NCBI RefSeq assembly: GCF_000003815.2
Contig: NC_049981.1
Span: 19,293,246-19,355,245 of the forward strand
Reading direction: 5' to 3'
Source of the DNA: Branchiostoma floridae
Taxonomy: Eukaryota > Chordata > Leptocardii > Amphioxiformes > Branchiostomatidae
Length of the DNA stretch: 62,000 nt
This document shows, one piece after another, positions 48,415 through 59,422 of this stretch (its first letter is position 1; the number at the start of each line of letters is the position of its first letter). The position numbers and the translations under genes are program-made. A model generated the notes under the pieces. That model had not been told where the DNA came from. It was given only the letters and a program-made list of their open reading frames with translations, and made no database searches.

Positions 48415-49826
48415 ACTATTTCACTCCCTTGGGGTGGAGTCGTCATCAACAACTGACAATTGACAATTACCAGGAAACTTGACCTTCATGAAACAAAGGA
48501 AGGTCTGTTCTAAGTTGCAGGCCGGGGCGCCCAAATCACTATATACAAAAACACGGCAATCACAGAAATCCACTAAATTGTTGCGTAAAAAAAAGGGTCA
48601 TACAACAGAGACGGACAACTGCAGAACCGACTTGATCCATACAGCTATATTTTGATTACAACCACTTTTGCAATCCAATGCTAATGTTACAGCAAGGAAA
48701 GTCACGATCGGTACGGCCAAAATCCATGTATTATTTTAGCTGTAGGGCGGCAACGTTCCAACCAACGCTACACAACACCGCGCCCGAAGTACCGCCCCTC
48801 TCTGGCATTTTAACGCCCTGTTGAAGTATCTAAATCACCAGAGATACACGGTAAAGTTTCCCTACCGGTAGCTATGAGCGCGAGACCTGGTCCAGCCGCG
48901 GTAAGAGTGACAGTAGAGGCGTGAAGATGTCCGCACTACTCATGATTGAGGTTTGACAGTTTCCGACAAGCGTCTTCCCTGGACTGCCACACCGCTTCCG
49001 GTCTACAGAGGTCAACCGGAAATATTCATTCAGACGAGTCCATAATAGGCACGTTGGGGGGGTGTTATCCATTCATCTTCATCTGGAGCTATAATTACGG
49101 CTGGATACCAGGCTAGTGGAATTTGTGATATCATCCTTGGTGATATACTGCAGGGCTTGTCTGACAACCAACCAGTCACTTTCTGTTTTGAGTGGCTTAT
49201 TGTCTTGTACAATAGACAATTCAGTCATGAGCCTAGCTCTTGAATAAAGATTCTATTAAAAATTTAGCCCAAGGATTTGATTAACGGATTTCTATTTTAC
49301 GTATCAAGTCAAGGCGTTTGTCCAGCAACTAACGTTAACAGCCTGTCTAAAAGATGCGTGTGTGTAATGTAATCTGTAGTACTGAAAAAAAATGAAAGAA
49401 GGCGTTTCATCCTACAAAGTATAACATAAACTTTGACCTTTTTGAATGTACCAATGTGACAAATAAACAGGACAAAATTGGATATTTATCTATTTTTATT
49501 TCAGATAACGCTAAATTTTATCTTTATATATACAATTTTTTAAACAAACGTTATAATTTATGACATTGTTATTGCTTTTTAGCCTTTTAGCATCAAACAA
49601 AATGGTAATGATGATGATGTCATAAAAAAATTGCGGTATTTGTACCCCTCTGTTATTTATGGAACAGTCGATTAATGACGCTTGCAGACGCCATTTTCTT
49701 TGCTGTCTGCAAGGAAACAAAGGATATTTCTGGGCTTGTTGGTGCATGTTTGGACGGTTCTTGGTATATTCCAGACGGTTTGGAAGATTTTTCCACACGT
49801 CCAGGACACTTCAGTGCTCAGACGAC
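48415..49826. promoter_or_regulatory. Divergent spacer holding the starts of the Ig gene and POLB
   Basis: The minus-strand Ig gene and plus-strand POLB are head to head, so this stretch must hold the POLB promoter and probably an upstream Ig exon. 48770-49030 is GC-richer than its surroundings. A GACGCCATTTTC stretch (YY1-like core) lies about 135 bp upstream of the POLB ATG. No TATA box stands out. On the minus strand a short frame (49072-48872) may be part of an untranslated exon. Assignments here are inference. Confidence 0.35.
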
Positions 49827-52800
49827 ATGAGTAAAAGGAAGGGAATAGCAGAGAATGTTAATTCAGACTTCTGTGACTTTCTGACTGGTAAGATGATAAT
49901 TTTTTCTGCAGACGTTTCGCCCCCCCCCCATAAAATTTCATCGTAGATTGCGTTTTGGATGCGTAGATAAAGTAAAAAATTATGTAACCATACTTTCGTT
50001 GATGATCAGATGGTATATGTATCTTCGTCTAAAGCTGCATCGAAGTACTATCTCAGGAAATCTGACTAATAGTAAAGAGCGGTCTGAAATACATCAGTAA
50101 CGTTTTCCCCGTTTTCAACTATAGAACTGGCCAACTATGAGAAGAATGTCAACCGGCAAATGCACAAGTACAATGCTTACAGGTATGTCTATGATAGTTA
50201 CATATATCAGCTCTTTCTATGTGGGAATACTAGCCTAAGCCTGTTGAAGTGGTCCCTCAAAAACGAATGGAGGGATGGAAGAGGTCTCAACTTTGGGCAC
50301 CTCTGTCCAATTTTATTTATTTATTGATCCAATCCAGATTTGCATGACCAAACCCCCTGTTCAACTGAACCCCTTTCCCCGGTCTCCCTCCGTTCTTTTT
50401 TAATTGCCTTCAGGGTTCTACTTCTAGCCAGGATTTTATTGTACCATATTACTAAGAGCGAGGCTATTGACACACCCAGTGTGTCGATAGCCTAAACAGG
50501 CTATCGACACACTGAGTGTGTTGATAGCCTGTTTAGGCTATTGGCACACTCAGTGTGGCGATAGCCTGTTTAGGCTATTGACACACCCAGTGCTAGAAAC
50601 CACTAAAATGAGGAAATCTTACTATTACATTTGACAATCAACACTCTGAAAAATACAAATGGCATCCTGTGTCCATTATCAACCCAAAATACGATCTTTT
50701 TCACGTGTTTACGGCACAATTTTAAACATCGGAATCTGCTATCATATAGGGTGCTAGTTTTACTGTCACCGCATGTGATCATGGCAGCCATGTTGGATCG
50801 GTTAGGAACACGTTTTCAGCTGTGTTTACCGACGAATTCCTGCCGTATTGGAGAATTTGCGGCCTCAAAACTTATATCACTAAGGAAGCGAAGTTATAGT
50901 TGTTGTTTTACCTCCATTATTTTTAATGTGAAAGAAATATTCTTCCGAGTCGCTGCCGATAGCGCCGGAACCACACGGCCGAAAATTATGACATGTTTTG
51001 TGGTCAGTGTTATTTTTGGTTTATGATGTTAACAGAAACTTTAAAAGTTGTTTATATATAAAATATTCTTGTATGATTTTGTATCAAATGGATGTTTAAA
51101 AAGGGACAAGAAAAATTGAAAAAAAAAATTAAAAAATTCCGGCGCGGACTCGAACCGGGTCGGAGCTGTTATCATGGATTCCCGGGTCAACGCTCTATCA
51201 ACTACGCTACGCCAAACATACACGATGAAAGCTGTATTAACAGGTATCCAAATGTAGGGCATTATTAAACTTGAATACGTCCGTTCATTCAAAGATTCAA
51301 AGATTCCAATGTCTAATCTTCCGAACAATGTCTAATCAACTATTGCTTGTGTAAAATATTGCCGGAAAGGCATGTTACAAGCTCTGATTGGCTGACTGGC
51401 ATCTCGGTGTGTCAATAGCCTGTTTGGCTATTGGCACACTGAGTGTGTCAATAGCCACAGCGTATTACTAATGGCAATGTAGAGAAGTGACCAATCACTG
51501 AATCAGGGGGATGGTGCTAAAGGGCGTTTCGACCCTTAAAGATGAGAAGATTTTGGAAACATATAAGTTAATAATTTGGCAATCTAAGTGATACCCATAG
51601 GGAGACTTGATTCTATCTGGACTAAATATAATTAGATGGATTTTTTTAAACATTAGATTGGACATCATTACACAAATAAATACTGTTAACTTATGCTAGT
51701 TTATATAATGGTCCTCAATTTAGCATGGTGGTCACTGGTGACAAATGATAGCATGATGATCCATTATGCAAAAATGCTCTAGATAAAACCCTGGCCTTAT
51801 ACATTGTTTGTACTGTTATAGCTACAGACCACTTAGTGTATACATGTTTATACCTGAGGGGAATGAAAATGCTGAGGAAGCCGGCGATGAATAGGACGCA
51901 GTGGAGAAAGATGAAGAAAGACTGATTGTTGATGCAGAGTGTCCAGACCACTGCATCAGCAGAACTACTACTAATGAAAATGCCACAAATTAAGGACATA
52001 ATAGCCCAAATCTCCACATTTTGCTGCAGTGACCACAAACCTTATTGGCTTTATGTTATTTTCTTTCAGGAAAGCTGCTAGTGTGCTGGCAAAGCATCCC
52101 ACCAGAATAAAGAATGGCACAGAGGCTAGAAAGCTGGTGAGCTATTCAATTTTTAAATTTGTAATTTTAAACATTACTCTTGTGTATAGAGTGCTGAATC
52201 ACCATGTAAATGAAGACATATAGATTACATAATTTCTTTTTTCTCTTGTTGATTTTTTCACTTAAAGGATGGCATTGGAGAGAAGATAGCCAAGAAAATT
52301 GATGAGTTTGTCCAAACAGGAACACTGCAAAAGCTAGTCAAGGTAGGTAGATATGATTTCCTAGTCTAGCTCCTATCAGAATCCTGATGACCAAATGTTA
52401 GCACTCCATATTGGCACTCCTAATACGAGTAATTAACATGAACAGGAGACAAAGGCTTCAATCTTTGATCCCATATAGATGTATTTATATATTGAATTTT
52501 AAAACAGCTGGGTAGCCCCATTTCATACAAATGTACTGTTGAATTCTTTTTTGATGGGAACCCTGTCTACACAAACATAAAATCATTGAAACATTTTATT
52601 AACATATGCACAAAGAAAATAATACAAGCAACAAAAGCAATGCAGGACTTTGTAACATAACTGACAGGTAGCTGAAACCAGTTTAAGGATGGTGAATGTG
52701 ATGTTTTTGTGTTTCAGATCCGAGCGAGTGATACAAACCAGGCTATCAACCTCCTGACAAGAGTCACTGGTATTGGGTGGGTCTCCTCTTACATGTTCAG

Positions 52801-54779
52801 CATGATAGCTTTTCCTAACTGCCTACCTAAGTGTCCAGGTCAGGAAGAATGTTGAATGCTTTGGCTCTTTATACCATTCGGCCCATAGCTAACCAGACCA
52901 ACTCGGCTTAATACCATGGTCAATTTTGCCCAACACCCTTGTTATTATTGACCCACTACTCTAATCCTAACCCTGACTGTTACCCTTACAGTTACCTTAT
53001 TAACCCTAACCCCTTACAAGTTGACCAGTGTATTGGTTCGAGTTGACTGGGCTGAGTTGGTAAAAAGCCAAATTACTAGTATCTTGATCCTAATCAGGAA
53101 CTGGCCAATTAATCCTTCATCTTTCACAGTTGATGGCCCTGGACTTTGCTACCCTCAAACACCCGAGTGGGGTCCATTTGGACCCCAGGCGTAAATTTTG
53201 AAGTACCATTTGAATATTTTTAATCTGAAGAAAAATTCCTTCCGTGACTTTGTCAGCCAATATCTTCTATACCTTCTCCTAAGTTTTTATGAATATTGGT
53301 ACAATACTGTGGAAGCTATAAAGAAAGTCTGTGATCAGTCCGTCTGGGGTCCAAACGGACCCCAGCAAAAAAGTGCAGCTTTTGAAACAAGCTTTTGAGT
53401 CTAACTCCCTAACTACTTATCGTATCACCACCAAACTTTCAGAAGATAACAAACATGTAAAACTAAATCCTCATAAAATCTTCTGTGTCAACACCGTATA
53501 ATATGACGACATTATGACGTCATTTAGCTAATAAGGGCGGTCATCTTGGATTTTGACTAATGACGTCATGAAATTAGCATAAATTATAAATTTTGAATCA
53601 TGAAAATAGCATTGAATTTCTTAGATTTTTTTTGTTGTAAGAAAACAAGCATTGTTTACCAAGAAAACCTTGTTTAAATCGAAATTGGCAAATTTTGGCA
53701 AAAATATGCCAGTCATAATTCCGTTGCCATGGCAACCCCAAATAATGATAAATTTACTATATTGACGAAAAAAAGTTGCTAACAATATTTTGTGATATAT
53801 TATTAAGTTTCGTAGCTTTAGCACTAGCCGTTCATGAGTTATGCGACATAAAGGTTGCTGAGGGCCTCAAAGTTCCCCTTTCTGGTCAGAATAGGTTAAG
53901 TGCAAAAGATGGTCCTTCTGATCTTTTGCATAAATTATGATAATGAGGTGGAATTAGCAACACCTTAACATGTCGAAATATTCCTCTTACATTGACGAAG
54001 CAATGTATGTACAATGATCACCGATATGAATTGGAACAGAGATTTTATGAACAAAACATTTTGGGGTCCGTTTGGACCCCACTCGGTCATTTTAGTCGCA
54101 AAAAAAGGTCGGGTGCTTGAGGGTTGTGTCTTTCACTACTACTGTCACTCTCTTGTTGTTTTGACTTCCACTGCTTGGGAGGTTTTCCCTGTGGTTGGGA
54201 ATGCATGATAGTAGAATGCTTTGTAACCAATGTTTGCATATATAAATAGATAGTCTTGCACACAAATATAATTCTTACTTTTATATACTAGTAGACCTGA
54301 TTCTATCCTCAGGTATCATAAGTTTACATCAACAATATTTTCTGGTACATATATGACAGTGGTTCATGAAGAAAAATTTGTTGTCTCTGATTCCAGACCA
54401 GCAGCTGCCAGGAAGCTTGTTGATGAAGGCATAACAACAATTGAAGGTAGATCCTTTTTTCAACATAGTGATAACATGCACTTCAATATTGTCCTCAAAG
54501 CTACATACATGTAGTTTAAATATAGATAGGACAGCCCCATAAGCAGTTTTATTTAAATTTCCGTTTGAATCCAACCTTAAACAAAGACCAGGGCTGTCCC
54601 TAGGACCCATCCCTCTGTTCCAGGACAAAAATTGTTTTGCTGTCACTTGGTGCTATTCAATTTCTCAGGAGCTAGTTTGAAAGTTATTGTGACTTTTCAT
54701 TGATTTTGCTGGTTATCCTACATGCAGATCTGAGGAAGAACCCAGGCAAGCTAAACCACCATCAGCAACTTGGGCTGAA
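49827..54779 (+). CDS. POLB: DNA polymerase beta, N-terminal 141 residues (rest off window)
   Basis: Exons 49827-49887, 50125-50182, 52070-52136, 52268-52342, 52718-52776, 54397-54446 and 54728-54779 join in frame from ATG (GACGACATGA). POLB fills one-nucleotide gaps in base-excision repair in the nucleus and removes the 5'-deoxyribose phosphate. The protein begins MSKRKGIAENVNSDFCDFLT. Residues 21-41 (ELANYEKNV...HKYNAYRK) and 62-76 (LDGIGEKIAKKIDEF) are the 8-kDa lyase domain; K35, Y39, K68 and the Schiff-base lysine K72 fall at the same numbers as in mammals. The first helix-hairpin-helix is GIGEKIAKK and the second TGIGPAAARKLVDEG (104-118). The read ends at HHQQLGLK, about 40% of the usual 335 residues; the palm with the catalytic aspartates is beyond 62000. 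The intron after 54779 is over 7.2 kb. Confidence 0.96.
50455..51462. mobile_element. 1,008-bp element with palindrome arrays at both ends, 8-bp duplication
   Basis: The left end carries palindromes of about 31 bp, GGCTATTGACACAC-(N)3-GTGTGTCRATAGCC, at about 50462-50492, 50498-50530 and 50535-50567 plus half of another at 50572. The right end has half a unit at 51405-51421 and a full one at 51426-51456. Units are joined by TGTTT or TAAAC. TATTACTA is present exactly on both sides (50447-50454, 51463-51470). The interior holds a tRNA-like sequence and a 131-codon open frame (50631-51026) that I do not recognise. It lies in the POLB intron between exons 50125-50182 and 52070-52136. Confidence 0.75.
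51140..51214 (-). tRNA. tRNA-like sequence (pseudogene or SINE head) inside an element
   Basis: The minus strand has TAGCGTAGTTGATAGAGC (A box, D arm), GTTGACCCGGGAATCCATG in the anticodon position and CCGGTTCGAGTCC (perfect B box, T arm). The acceptor stem does not pair convincingly and the D stem has mismatches, so this is probably a tRNA-derived relic. An A/T-rich tail follows. Confidence 0.45.
53151..54124. mobile_element. 974-bp TIR element with GGGGTCC...GGACCCC palindromes
   Basis: Outer ends ACCCTCAAACACCCGA (53151-53166) and TCGGGTGCTTGAGGGT (54109-54124) are inverted with one mismatch. Near-palindromes GGGGTCCATTTGGACCCC (about 53169-53186), GGGGTCCAAACGGACCCC (about 53346-53363) and GGGGTCCGTTTGGACCCC (about 54063-54080) stand near both ends. 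No clear target duplication, no transposase. It lies in the POLB intron between exons 52718-52776 and 54397-54446. Confidence 0.75.
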
Positions 54780-54884
54780 GTAAGTGTTGAGTATTTGTTC
54801 TTCTTAGAAAAGTGTATAAGGATGTTTTCAATCATCAAAAGTATGTTGTATGTGTGGAAGTTTGTGCTCATGTTTTTTTAATTA

Positions 54885-55670
54885 CCTTTGCCAGAATGGC
54901 TAAGGTTATGTTTTCGGTTTGGTGGTGTGGTTCTCCCCGTTTGTGAGCAGCATAACTCGAGAGGACTTCGATGGATGCGGCTGATATTTGGTGGGTGGGT
55001 AGGGGTGTGGAAGACGAAGGTCGAGTTCGATAATGGGCCTCCTAGCGGCTTGCTAAGGTACTGCAGCGGGACCTGCATGCTTGATATCTCGCGTTCCGGA
55101 CATGCTGCGGTCGTGATTTTTGAGCGTTAGGGAGCCCTTAAAGCAGGGAGTGATTGCTGCGAGTTTGGGCCCCCTAGCGGCTTTCTTGGAAGTGCGGGCG
55201 CCTGTTTACTTTCAAACTTTTGTCTGCGGACAGCATAACTCGAGNNNNNNNNNNNNNNNNNNNNNNNNNNNNNNNNNNNNNNNNNNNNNNNNNNNNNNNN
55301 NNNNNNNNNNNNNNNNNNNNNNNNNNNNNNNNNNNNNNNNNNNNGATGCAGTTGGTATTTGTGGGGTGGGTAGGGGTCTGGGAACCGAAGGGGGAGTTCG
55401 ATGATGGCCTCCTAGCGGTTCCCTTGGTACTGCAGCGCAACTTCCGGGTGTGTTTTTCCATCTTCTGAACATGGTATGGCCACGAGTTTTGGGTGTTAGA
55501 TAGCTGTTGTGCTCAGGAGTTGGTGACATAAGTTTGGGCCCCCTAGCGGCTAGTGTAGGGATAGCAGGGGCATTCTTGTCGAAAACTTCTGAAGTATTGG
55601 AACCCCCCAGCCTGGTTTGGTAGATTCCACCCGGTGACAATTGTACAGCACAGTTGACGCTGTCAATCAC
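54885..55670 (+). repeat. Two tandem copies of the GACAGCATAACTCGAG repeat, interrupted by a gap
   Basis: CAGCATAACTCGAG occurs at about 54947 and 55231, each followed (across the N run in the second) by TTTG[GT]GGGTGGGTAGGG, GGAGTTCGAT or GTCGAGTTCGAT, and CCTAGCGG. Related copies lie at 21366-21660, 56270-56610, 58680-59040 (inverted) and 61255-61600. It is an interspersed family with no recognised coding content. Confidence 0.7.
55245..55344. other. Assembly gap (100 N)
   Basis: Exactly 100 N, placed inside a tandem repeat, so the copy number here is probably collapsed or unknown. Confidence 0.99.
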
Positions 55671-55789
55671 TTGATCGGATGTTGAGGTGAAGGTTGGTGC
55701 CCTAAGGTCAGCTGGCAGCTGGGTCTCTAAGCACAGTCAGTCAAGCAAGTTTGTTTTGGGGCAGGAGATATTTGAAAACAGGGATTTTT

Positions 55790-56620
55790 GTGGATACTGG
55801 TGGAGCAATTTTGGATAAACTGGAAGGTCTTGTCGGTCTGCAAGCAACTGTATAACCTAACTGACAGGTAAGATTGACATGTTGATATTGAAACGATAAG
55901 AGAGGAAAGGATACTTTGATACTACTCTAGTTTAAATTGTAGGGTGTCTCTCAATTAGTGTCTATAGACTCTTGGTAGTACAGTAAATTGCAGTACAGTG
56001 TAGTTTAGATTTGAGTTGCATTTGTTTAACATGGAAGATTCTTAAGCCCTGCTTAAGTCAGGTAGATCCCTAGTGGTCTTTTGCTCCTAGAAGTTGCAGA
56101 CAGTTAAGATATACATGAAACTAATTCAGACTCTTTTATGTATGGATATTAGTTTGACTTGTTTACGACAGAATATCAGTGATAAAAGATGGTATATGCT
56201 ATTTGAAACTCTTAAAGAAAGAGAAGTTCTCCAGGTTTTTGATTTACTCTGTGTCATGTAATTTCTTAGATGTGTAACCTCTATAGACAGAGTTCGTGCC
56301 ATATCTTTTGAGCTTAGTTAGGAAGGGATTGGGGAAAGGAATGGTGAAGATCATGTATGATCACGATTTTAAGTGTTAGAAACTTAAGGTGTTGTTTGTA
56401 GGAAGACGTGACATATGTTTGAGTCCCCTAGCAGCTTGTTTCTGGGGATAGCAGGCATTTTTGTCCAAAAGTTCTGTGGAAATGCAGGGCATTTTTGTCA
56501 AGACACTTCAATGTTGCCGCAAGTGGTAGAACTAGTATATTGCCCCCATAAAAGTAAGCCCTATTGTTGCCTCTGTATGTTCATTGATTCCACTGCTGGG
56601 CACTGGTGAATCCTTTCTGG
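55790..56620 (+). repeat. Duplicated intron block, copy 1
   Basis: From TGGTGGAGCAATTTTGGATA through TTGCAGTACAGTGTAGTTTA and on to CTGGGGATAGCAGGCATTTT, this block matches 59105-59326 joined to 61165-61455. Between those two parts, copy 2 carries an inserted element. Sequence is diverged by many substitutions. Confidence 0.8.
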
Positions 56621-58400
56621 TGGGCTATTGTTGCATGACAGCCAACCATTCTTTGCAAGGATGTGTGAATTGTTATATTCCTAGACCACTGAACCATTTA
56701 CAAGATGTTTAAAAAAATGGTAGGGAATGGTAAATAATGGTAGAATGCTGTTATCATTATCTAGAAACTATCAGAAGTATCAAGTTCCACATTATAAATA
56801 TTTCTATAATTATGCAGGACCAGGGACATACATGTATTTATAAAGTTGAAACAGTGTCCCTTAGAGGACGTGCTAAAATTTTCGGCGCATACAGGAATCG
56901 TAGCTAAAATTGTCGATCCTCAGGTGCACCAACCTACGAACTGTTTGTGGGATGTTAAGATACTTATATTAATGCTAGATAGGTAAAACTAAACATTTTT
57001 GAAAAGCTAAGAACCTGTAGAATATGAATATATCAAGATAAAGACTGTATCTAGTTTGTAAGGAATAATACTGCACAAAAGGACAGATAAAAATTTTCTT
57101 TGAAGTCTCGAAAAATATTTGAAATGTATATAACATCACCCATAAAGTCTAAAATATTAAGTCACTGAAAACTAGGCTAGAATGCCTTGCTATTCTTCCT
57201 GAATCAATAAAAACATAAAACAATGTATGTAAGTGACTGTAACTGTTTTATTCTTGCTAGCAAAGATAGTACCTAAAGCCTTGACCAGTTGTAAAAAGAT
57301 GGGCCTTATCAGTGTTCCCCTAATTTTTGACCAGGAAGATGTCACCAAAATTATGAGTTGGAGGAAAACCAAAACAGACTTTGCTACCTCAAAGTGTTAC
57401 ATACATGTCTGAACATGCTGCCCTCCTCTATAGGCGAAAAAAACAAATACAAAGCAGAAATTTGGCTGGATCAATAATTTGAAAACAATTTCAGACACTC
57501 ATGGCCCTCAGTCCTTTATGATAAACAACAAAAACACCCACCTACTCCTTTTTCACGGCAAAGAAACCAAACAAAGTTTTGTAAATACTACCACATGGTA
57601 CAGAACCGGCAAATGGCAGTCAAAATGCCGAAGTTTTCATCAACTTCCAGTGGTAGAGACATCGTCAATCTCTTCCTCAGCGGTGTCACAACCCCTTCTA
57701 GGTTTTTCAGCATAATTGGCAATCAATAAATTGTGATTTTGAGGGGAAAAAACAAGGTAGAAACTCCCAAACTAACGTTACAGCTTCAACCCTCCCCAAC
57801 ATAGGGGAATCCCCTGCACATGAAAACGAGGCTGTTTCCCGATTCCACCCGGGGAATACCGAGGAATGCCGAGACACATGTAAATTGAGTCAGTGGGGGT
57901 GGCTGCACGTCCTCAACACAGGAAGTCACCAGGGGTGGCTGATGGGTCGGAAGGGTATATGTCTGATGTATGAAATGTTCTAGACATCTAAGTACAAGAC
58001 TTTAAAAGCAATTGTAAACTAGAGTTCGGCGACCTCATACCTCCATGAATATTTAGAGCTTTTGTTAATTTAATGCAAATGACTTAACATTAACATGATT
58101 TATGCATGGTGTTGTTCATCATTGAATAACGTACAGTACACATGTCACAAGTAAAATTCCCAATTCAAATCATTAATCATTAAGTTGTTTTGCAATTTTT
58201 GCATAAATTATGCAAATAAGTTCCTCATTTTGCAAATAAGTTCCTCATTTCAATATTTGATATCTGCATATGTTCCACCGATTATGATTAACAAGTGTTA
58301 CATTTATCGAAGTCCAGTTATTGCAAACAATGGTATTATGCAAATTAAGTCCTTATTTGCATAAATGCATATCATTATGAACATCCTTGCCTAAACTACC
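56620..58400. other. POLB intron, nothing recognised
   Basis: AT-rich sequence with no supportable exon. A short direct repeat, TTTTGCAAATAAGTTCCTCA, occurs twice at about 58210-58250. Confidence 0.5.
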
Positions 58401-58409
58401 TGCATACCT

Positions 58410-59080
58410 AAAATGCAGGCAATCCGCCGTTCCTTTCTGCAGTTATCCTCTTTGGAGTGTCTTGACAAAAACGCCCCTGCAGTTCCACAATTAAATGTTA
58501 GGGGACTGAAACTTGCCCCACTTTGTCATGACGCCAAAAGCTATCTACCACCCAAATGTCACGACCATATCACGTACGGGACAAGAGATACATTGAAAAA
58601 ACTGCTATGATAGAATATTCTCATTAATTATGCAAATGTACTCCTATTTTGCATAATTAGTATTTTATCTTGTACAACATTGTCTAAGGTACCTACATAC
58701 CAAACATCATGAAAATCTGTTGTTCCCTTCTTGAGTTATCCTTGTCAGAAGTTATTGACAAAAATGCCCCTGCTATCCCAAAACTAGACGCTAGAGGGCC
58801 CAAAATTATGTCATTTTATCCTGAGCACAAGAGCTATGTAATACTTAAAAATCTTGACCATAGCATGTTCAGAACACCGAGATAGCAAAACCGGAAGTTG
58901 CGCTGCAGTACCAAGGTCACACACCAGGGGGCTCAAAATTGACCTTGACCTTCGTCTTCCCAACCCCTACCCACATACCAAATATCATTGTAGTCAATCA
59001 AGAGGTTCTCAAGTTATGCTGACCACAAATATGCGGGCACACAGACACACACACACACACAGACAGACGGACACACTCAA
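58410..59080 (-). repeat. Inverted copies of the intron repeat family and a CA-rich tract
   Basis: Two minus-strand segments (about 58420-58620 and 58680-59040) carry the complement of the GGGGCATTTTTGTC, GGGCCC.CTAG and GACAGCATAAC...-type blocks seen at 54885-55670. A purine-pyrimidine run of ACAC/ACAG lies at 59039-59076. Confidence 0.6.
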
Positions 59081-59326
59081 AACTGAATTGACACAATTTG
59101 AAAGCAGTGATTTTGTGGATAATGGTGGAGCATGGGCTAGATTGAAAGTCTTGCGGGTCTGCAGGCAATTTTGTATGATGTAACTCAGGTAAGAATGACA
59201 TGTAAGGTATTCAAACGATTAGAGAGGAAAGGGAAGGTTGATACTACCGATTCTACTTTGATTTGTATGGGTGTCCGTAAAGAGTTCAGAGACTCTGGGT
59301 AGTTCTGTACATTGCAGTACAGTGTA

Positions 59327-59391
59327 CAGTGTTCTCACCAGGAATTTTTCACAGCGTCGGGCAGGGGTCCGGGGGCCGCCGAAGGCCCCCG

Positions 59392-59422
<31 letters not shown>

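Noticed and set aside
50631-51026. 131-codon frame as a gene
   Set aside because: It lies inside a transposon-like element in a POLB intron, shows no recognised domain, and has a chance-like composition.
51140-51214. Functional tRNA gene
   Set aside because: A and B boxes are clear, but the acceptor and D stems do not pair properly; kept only as a tRNA-like relic.
54888-55130. 80-codon frame with GGWVGVWKTKVEFDNGP
   Set aside because: It is the translation of an interspersed repeat found several times in this window; copies do not keep the frame.
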